Part shown: piece after piece, positions 59,715-64,000 of the stretch
Layout of the letters: the number at the start of each line of letters is the position of its first letter
Numbering within the stretch: position 1 is the first letter of the stretch
From: an uncultured Oscillospiraceae bacterium
GTDB taxonomy: Bacteria > Bacillota > Clostridia > Oscillospirales > Oscillospiraceae
DNA: 64,000 nt
Direction of reading: 5' to 3'
NCBI GenBank assembly: GCA_934561175.1
Contig: CAKTFW010000001.1
Coordinates: forward strand, 75,317 to 139,316
Translations under genes and position numbers: made by a program
Notes under the pieces: model-generated
Database searches by the model: none
Told to the model about the DNA's origin: nothing
The model's input: the letters and a program-made list of their open reading frames with translations, nothing else

Positions 59715-61118
59715 TTGCATACATTGGAAGCCGCACTCAAAGAAATCATACAGGATGCAAACAGACTTATATTCGACAACATAGACGAAAAATACCTCAG
59801 CGACGCTTTGGGACGGTGCAAGGGAACTGCGGACGCATTGGCGTTTCCGCTGACTACACGGGAAGTCAGCAGCATTCTGCATTATGCCCACGCAAACCAG
59901 ATCCCGGTCACGCCGCGCGGTGCAGGCACCAATCTGGTCGGTTCTACAGTCCCCACCAAGGGCGGTATCATTCTTGACCTTTCTCGCATGAATCGCGTGC
60001 TGGAGCTGGATGCGGACACAATGACACTGACGGTAGAACCTGGCATGCTGTTACAGGATGTGCAGGCGTATGTGGAGGACAAGGGGTTCTTTTATCCACC
60101 GGATCCCGGTGAAAAAGCGTCCAGCATCGGTGGCAACATCAGCACCAATGCCGGCGGTATGCGTGCAGTCAAGTACGGTGTTACCCGTGACTATGTGCGC
60201 GGATTAGAAGTCGTACTGGCAGACGGCACGATTTTGCAGATTGGTGGCAAGCAAGTCAAGGATGCCAGCGGTCTGCCGCTCAAGCATCTGCTGATTGGTT
60301 CCGAGGGAACGCTTGCGGTAATTACCAAATGTGTTCTGCGTCTGCTGCCCAAGCCGGAAACCTCGGTCAGCGTGCTGGTCCCGTATTCCGATTTGAGCAC
60401 CGGCATTCGGGGCGTTTTGACCATTCTGCGCGCCAATGCAAATCCCACCGCCGTGGAGTTCATGGAGCGCAAGGTCGTGGCACTGGGTGAGAATTTCTCC
60501 GGTGTGCGCTATCCACGCCCGGATGCAGGCTCGTATATTTTATTGACCTTTGACGGTCATCAAAGCGAGGTAGAAGCTAATACCGAACGGGTGCGTGCGA
60601 TTGCCCTGGAAAACGGTGCGCTTGATTATATCGTGCTTGCCGATGCCACGCAGGCAGCGGACATCTGGAAGGTTCGCGGGGCGTTGGTCAAGGCCGTGGA
60701 GGCCGTTTCTGAGCAGGAACCGATAGACATCGTGGTTCCTATCAGCCATACAGCAGATTTTACACATTTCATCAACAAGCTGGAAAATTCTTCTGGTATG
60801 CAGATGATCAGCTTTGGCCATGCCGGAGACGGCAATGTACATTTGTGCGTTGTGCGCGGCAATCGTGACGAGGACGCCTGGCAGCGCGAACTGCGTGAAA
60901 ACATGGACGCCGCTTATGCGGAAGCATACCGTCTGGGCGGCGTAGCTTCGGGCGAGCATGGCATCGGACTGGCAAAGCGGCGGTATTTCCTGCGAGAAAC
61001 AGCAACGGAGAACCTCGCCGTAATGAACGCGATCAAGGACGCTTTAGACCCGCTGCACATCCTCAATGACCAAAAATCTTACATCAAAGGAGACACAGAT
61101 CATGCAAAATCTTTCTGA
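59715..61118 (+). CDS. FAD-linked 2-hydroxyacid oxidase/dehydrogenase (GlcD-like)
   Basis: A 467-aa PCMH-type flavoprotein. It has VTPRGAGTNLVGSTVPTKGGIILD near residue 56, GEKASSIGGNISTNAGGMRAVKYG near residue 132 and IGSEGTLAVITKCVLRLLP near residue 194. The C-terminal FAD-oxidase half ends with GHAGDGNVHL and ASGEHGIGLAKR. Relatives oxidise D-lactate, glycolate or other 2-hydroxyacids. In this operon the 2-hydroxy analogue of methionine is a plausible substrate, giving the 2-oxo acid (inference). TTG 59715 follows GGAGGAA. It overlaps the aminotransferase by 17 bases. Confidence 0.87.
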   Translation: MHTLEAALKEIIQDANRLIFDNIDEKYLSDALGRCKGTADALAFPLTTREVSSILHYAHANQIPVTPRGAGTNLVGSTVPTKGGIILDLSRMNRVLELDADTMTLTVEPGMLLQDVQAYVEDKGFFYPPDPGEKASSIGGNISTNAGGMRAVKYGVTRDYVRGLEVVLADGTILQIGGKQVKDASGLPLKHLLIGSEGTLAVITKCVLRLLPKPETSVSVLVPYSDLSTGIRGVLTILRANANPTAVEFMERKVVALGENFSGVRYPRPDAGSYILLTFDGHQSEVEANTERVRAIALENGALDYIVLADATQAADIWKVRGALVKAVEAVSEQEPIDIVVPISHTADFTHFINKLENSSGMQMISFGHAGDGNVHLCVVRGNRDEDAWQRELRENMDAAYAEAYRLGGVASGEHGIGLAKRRYFLRETATENLAVMNAIKDALDPLHILNDQKSYIKGDTDHAKSF

Positions 61119-62286
61119 CCGCACTGCCAGCTTTACCGATTCCGTCATCCGCCGGATGACGCGCATATCGCTTCAATACGACGCCGTCAATCTTTCTCAG
61201 GGCTTTCCGGATTTTGAACCGCCCAAAGAGATTCTTGACCGTCTGGCGCAGGTGGCATATGAGGACTATCACCAGTACGCCATCACCTGGGGCGCGCAGG
61301 ATTTCCGCGAGGCGCTGGCCGCCAAGCAATCCCACTATATGGGCCGCACCATCGATCCGGGCAGCGAGATCGTCACAACCTGCGGCAGTACAGAAGCAAT
61401 GATGGCCGCCATGATGACGGTAACCAATCCCGGTGACAAGGTCATTATTTTCTCTCCATTCTACGAAAACTACGGTGCAGACACCATTCTCTCCGGTGCA
61501 GAACCGATTTATGTTCCGCTGGTGCCGCCTGATTTTCATTTTGATCCCAATGTTCTGGAGGACGCTTTCCGCCAGCACCCCAAAGCGTTGGTACTCTGCA
61601 ATCCTTCCAATCCCTGCGGCAAGGTTTTCACCCGCGCAGAGTTGGAGATTATCGCAGAGCTTGCCGCCAAATATGACACCTATGTCATCACAGATGAGGT
61701 TTACGAACATATCGTCTATGCTCCCCACAAGCACACCTATTTTGCCACGCTGCCGGGAATGTGGGAACGAACCATTTCCTGCTCTTCCCTCTCTAAAACC
61801 TACTCCATCACCGGCTGGCGTTTGGGCTATATCATCGCTCCACCGGAAATTATCGACCGGGCCAAAAAGGTACATGATTTCCTGACCGTCGGCGCAGCGG
61901 CTCCCTTACAGGAGGCTGTGATCCCAGGATTGAAATTCGGGCAGGATTATTATGATGGTCTGTTGGCTAAATACACCCATAAGAAAGATCTGTTTCTCAA
62001 GGGGCTGGATGACCTGCATATTGTCCATAACGATCCAGAAGGTGCATACTATGTTCTGCTGGACATTTCCGAATTTGGCTATGACAGCGATCTGAAATTT
62101 TGTGAAGATCTGGCTCGGTTGGTGGGCGTCGGGGCAGTACCCGGCTCCAGCTTCTTCCGCGAACCGGTAAACCACCTCATCCGCTTTCACTTTGCCAAAA
62201 AAGATGAAACACTTCTGGAAGCGCTGAACCGCCTAGAGCGCCTGCGCACAAAAATTCCATCCCATAAAAAGAATTTGTATATCTGA
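61102..62286 (+). CDS. PLP aminotransferase (class I; YbdL/methionine-type)
   Basis: A 394-aa fold-type I aminotransferase. It has NLSQGFPDFEPP near residue 30, VLCNPSNPCGKVF near residue 165, ITDEVYEHIVY near residue 195, the PLP Lys in SSLSKTYSITGWRLGY near residue 233 and KVHDFLTVGAAAPLQ. These match the YbdL subgroup, whose E. coli member works on methionine and 4-methylthio-2-oxobutyrate. It would interconvert methionine and its oxo acid here. ATG 61102 is set by AAAGGAG. I see no strong terminator after it. Confidence 0.88.
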   Translation: MQNLSDRTASFTDSVIRRMTRISLQYDAVNLSQGFPDFEPPKEILDRLAQVAYEDYHQYAITWGAQDFREALAAKQSHYMGRTIDPGSEIVTTCGSTEAMMAAMMTVTNPGDKVIIFSPFYENYGADTILSGAEPIYVPLVPPDFHFDPNVLEDAFRQHPKALVLCNPSNPCGKVFTRAELEIIAELAAKYDTYVITDEVYEHIVYAPHKHTYFATLPGMWERTISCSSLSKTYSITGWRLGYIIAPPEIIDRAKKVHDFLTVGAAAPLQEAVIPGLKFGQDYYDGLLAKYTHKKDLFLKGLDDLHIVHNDPEGAYYVLLDISEFGYDSDLKFCEDLARLVGVGAVPGSSFFREPVNHLIRFHFAKKDETLLEALNRLERLRTKIPSHKKNLYI

Positions 62287-62423
62287 CTGCCCCATGAATA
62301 AAGTTCCATCGGTATCAGGGTGAAAGGGGCGCAGCGCGCATTGTGACGCTCCAGGCAGATATTGCCATATTGCATGTTAGTTGCACCATAAAAACAGAAG
62401 CACTGTATTTTTCCAAAAACGGA

Positions 62424-62452
62424 TTGACAAGCATTTCCGCATGTGATATCGT
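62424..62452 (+). promoter_or_regulatory. Promoter of the methyltransferase-metK transcript
   Basis: Perfect TTGACA (62424-62429), a 17-base spacer, then TATCGT (62447-62452) with an upstream TG (extended -10). From 62287 to 62423 I see no gene. Confidence 0.72.
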
Positions 62453-62500
62453 TCCATTAACCCACCATGTAAATTGGTTATTTAGTGAACGGAGGTTCCC

Positions 62501-62602
62501 ATGAATACGCATATGAGCCAGATCATTGTGAATACCGCATGTTGTTCCTGCTGTCTCTCTCCAACAGACGGCAGGCTTATCGTGTTGTGCGCGGCAGCCT
62601 GA
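62501..62602 (+). CDS. Cys-rich leader peptide before the methyltransferase and metK (33 aa)
   Basis: ATG 62501 is five bases after CGGAGG; the frame stops at TGA 62600-62602. It begins MNTHMSQIIVNTACCSCC; residues 14, 15, 17 and 18 are Cys, with another at 30. A terminator follows 20 bases later. The design mirrors the Met and Phe/Tyr leaders in this window and suggests sensing of charged tRNA-Cys, sensible for a gene of S-adenosylmethionine supply. Frame, SD, Cys run and hairpin are seen; mechanism is inferred. Confidence 0.78.
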   Translation: MNTHMSQIIVNTACCSCCLSPTDGRLIVLCAAA

Positions 62603-62622
62603 GTAGGTTCCAGAAATAACAC

Positions 62623-62671
62623 ATCCCGTCTGTTTCAAGAAGTCACCATTCTTTGAACAGGCGGGATTTTT
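62623..62671 (+). terminator. Attenuator terminator before the methyltransferase
   Basis: A long imperfect stem: ATCCCGTCTGTTT (from 62623) pairs with GAACAGGCGGGAT (ending 62667), and five T follow. It lies between the Cys-rich leader peptide and the gene start at 62696. Confidence 0.85.
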
Positions 62672-62695
62672 GTATTTACACGAGGTATGACAATA

Positions 62696-63601
62696 ATGAT
62701 TGAATCACATGAGAGCACAACCGCAAAGCTGTGTTCCTTCGCAAGGGCCTATCATTCCACCCACGCCCGAAAAAAGATTTTCGATGATTCCCTGGCCTTT
62801 GACTTTATGGGGCTGGAACAGTATGAGAAAACCGGGCAGTTGATCGGCCACAATTATCAGGAAAACCTGATCGATCCCAATCTCAGCTTTCGCAGCAGCG
62901 AGATTGCGGAGAAGCTGAACCATTATCTGATGCCAATTCCGATTTCCAGGATTGCATTTGCCGAGCAGGAACTTGCTTCCTTTGCGAGTCGTTTCCCGCT
63001 TTGTCAATATGTGATCTGCGGAGCTGGTATGGACACCTTTCTCTTCCGAAACAGCAACGAGCACATCCGCATTTTTGAGATCGATCACCCCGATACACAG
63101 CGGTTCAAAAAGGCACGCATCCACCAGCTGGAATGGGCGATTCCGGCGAATGTTCATCTTGTTCCGGTCGATTTTTCAAAGGATGACATGACGGCAGCGC
63201 TACACAAGGCAGGACTTGACCCGAAGCTTCCGACCTTCTTTTCTGTTTTGGGCGTCACATATTACCTGCCGCTGGAGCTCTTTGAGAATACGGTCAAAAA
63301 GATTGGTTCCTTTCAGAATCTGGAAAACCGGCTGGTATTTGATTTTCCGGATGAAGGACTGCCCACTGCCTCTTCCAGAGGCGCAGAGCTGACACACATC
63401 ACAGCGATGTTGGGAGAACCAATGGCACCCGGCTATCGGGAAGCAGATGTGATGCACATACTGCAGCGATGCGGTTTTTGCTGTGAGCAGCACTTAACAC
63501 CGGAAGCGATCGAAAAACGCTATTTCAGCGGCCGGTCAGACGATCTGCACGCATTTGAAAATATTCACTTTATTTTAGCGAAAAAGGAGAACGCAAAATG
63601 A
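62696..63601 (+). CDS. Class I SAM-dependent methyltransferase, LCMT-like
   Basis: A 301-aa methyltransferase resembling the leucine carboxyl methyltransferase/PPM1-type family. Its SAM loop is YVICGAGMDTFLFR near residue 105 and it has FEIDHPDTQRFKKARI near residue 122. A later VFDFPDEG and RCGFCCEQHLTPE complete the fold. Substrate unknown; related enzymes methylate carboxyl or hydroxyl groups of small molecules. GAGG is too close to ATG 62687, so ATG 62696 is preferred. Its stop overlaps the metK start by four bases (ATGA), tying the SAM user to SAM supply. Confidence 0.82.
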   Translation: MIESHESTTAKLCSFARAYHSTHARKKIFDDSLAFDFMGLEQYEKTGQLIGHNYQENLIDPNLSFRSSEIAEKLNHYLMPIPISRIAFAEQELASFASRFPLCQYVICGAGMDTFLFRNSNEHIRIFEIDHPDTQRFKKARIHQLEWAIPANVHLVPVDFSKDDMTAALHKAGLDPKLPTFFSVLGVTYYLPLELFENTVKKIGSFQNLENRLVFDFPDEGLPTASSRGAELTHITAMLGEPMAPGYREADVMHILQRCGFCCEQHLTPEAIEKRYFSGRSDDLHAFENIHFILAKKENAK

Positions 63602-63864
63602 GCAGCTATATCTTTACTTCTGAATCTGTCACAAAGGGCCATCCTGACAAGGTCTGCGATCTGATTTCCGACTCCATTCTGGACGCCTATCTGGAAAAAG
63701 ATCCCTCCGCACATGTTGCCGTTGAGACGGTTGCAAAAAACAACACCGTGATCATCGTCGGCGAAGTCTCTTCCACTGCTCATATCAATATGGAAGATGT
63801 GATCCGCCGCACCATTCGCGGGATTGGATATGACCGCTCGGAATATGGATTCCATTTTCCATAG
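63598..63864 (+). pseudogene. metK: S-adenosylmethionine synthetase, 5' fragment only
   Basis: The first 85 codons are a good MetK N-terminus: SESVTKGHPDKVCDLISDSILDA, including the ATP-binding His, followed by ETVAKNNTVIIVGEV. At base 63852, after SEYGF, homology ends; the normal continuation DGHTC is replaced by HFP and a stop. Full MetK has about 390 residues. The rest must lie beyond the inserted DNA, or the sequence is a chimeric contig end. MetK is usually essential, so another copy, excision, or assembly error should be considered. Confidence 0.85.
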
Positions 63865-64000
63865 GCGATCTGTCCTTTCGTAAAGTTTGAGGGTTTGGGA
63901 GGCTTCCCAACAAGCATCTTTTCTGATTAAGGGGAGGGTTTCCTTAATCGAAAATCGCAAGTGTGGCTACACTTGCTGTGCTTGCTATTCTCTCAAATCG
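63853..64000. mobile_element. Left end of an unidentified insertion in metK
   Basis: From 63853 onward no metK reading is found. The visible 148 bases hold three compact stem-loops in a row: TTGGGA/TCCCAA (63895-63910), GATTAAGG/CCTTAATC (63925-63949) and GCAAGTGT/ACACTTGC (63957-63976). No coding frame is evident. The density of small hairpins and the abrupt break suggest the border of an integrative element. No group II intron start (GTGYG) is seen at the junction. The element type cannot be named from this edge. Confidence 0.5.

Noticed and set aside
63853..63900. Group II intron at the metK break
   Set aside because: No GTGYG 5' end is found at the junction and the visible edge has no intron domain pattern.

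Overview
The window looks like chromosome of a gut-type anaerobic Clostridia (Oscillospiraceae-like, moderate GC). This is inferred from the gene families rather than measured: a 4-hydroxybutyryl-CoA dehydratase-type enzyme, NhaC and SstT carriers, a sortase with a VPKTG surface protein, an SLH-domain protein, lipoproteins and clostridial pilus-like genes. Several genes use GTG or TTG starts behind strong Shine-Dalgarno (SD) sites. I saw no phage module, CRISPR array or rRNA.

Layout. 1-3.0 kb: the tail of a fatty-acid operon (accC'-accD-accA-fabF). 3.0-10.6 kb: a shikimate-kinase-like gene with an EamA exporter, a lysine riboswitch driving an NhaC carrier, sstT, tRNA-Val(CAC), and a divergent purine pair (phosphoribosyltransferase / AzgA permease). 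11-14.6 kb: a minus-strand cluster of SDR, Zn-alcohol dehydrogenase, a small Cys protein and a 4-hydroxybutyryl-CoA dehydratase homologue. 14.8-18.1 kb: a cation exchanger, thpR, two tandem thioesterases and a two-OB SSB-like protein. 18.2-25.7 kb: a complete aro operon (aroF-B-A-C-pheA-aroK-aroQ-aroE). 25.7-30.1 kb: an AI-2E family membrane protein, nfo and feoAB. 30.1-33.9 kb: a broken SLH surface-protein gene behind a c-di-GMP-I riboswitch, then DUF896 and ylmH. 34-37.9 kb: gldA, a second NhaC carrier and ald. 38.3-42 kb: a compact pilus-like cluster (GspF-type protein, four small membrane-anchored proteins, PilT ATPase). 42-54.5 kb: a transglutaminase lipoprotein, a BTAD regulator, a sortase, a 1608-residue VPKTG adhesin behind a second c-di-GMP-I riboswitch, and a REC/HD-GYP/PAS/GGDEF/GAF protein. 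54.6-62.3 kb: metN-metI-metQ with a TPP-enzyme E1 pair, an FAD-linked 2-hydroxyacid oxidase and a methionine-type aminotransferase. 62.4-64 kb: a methyltransferase and a metK that is cut at codon 85 by foreign-looking DNA.

The main discovery is regulatory. Three biosynthetic or transport operons in one window each start with a short SD-led leader peptide loaded with the relevant amino acid and followed by an intrinsic terminator: Phe/Tyr codons before aroF, Met codons before metN, and Cys codons before the methyltransferase-metK pair. This is the architecture of ribosome-mediated attenuation, where a Firmicute would more often use T-boxes or S-boxes. The second theme is a c-di-GMP surface circuit: an enzyme with intact GGDEF and HD-GYP motifs lies close to a sortase, and its product is probably sensed by two c-di-GMP-I riboswitches placed before two cell-surface proteins. 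The third is the Met-leader operon itself, which joins methionine import to enzymes able to interconvert methionine with its 2-oxo and 2-hydroxy analogues.
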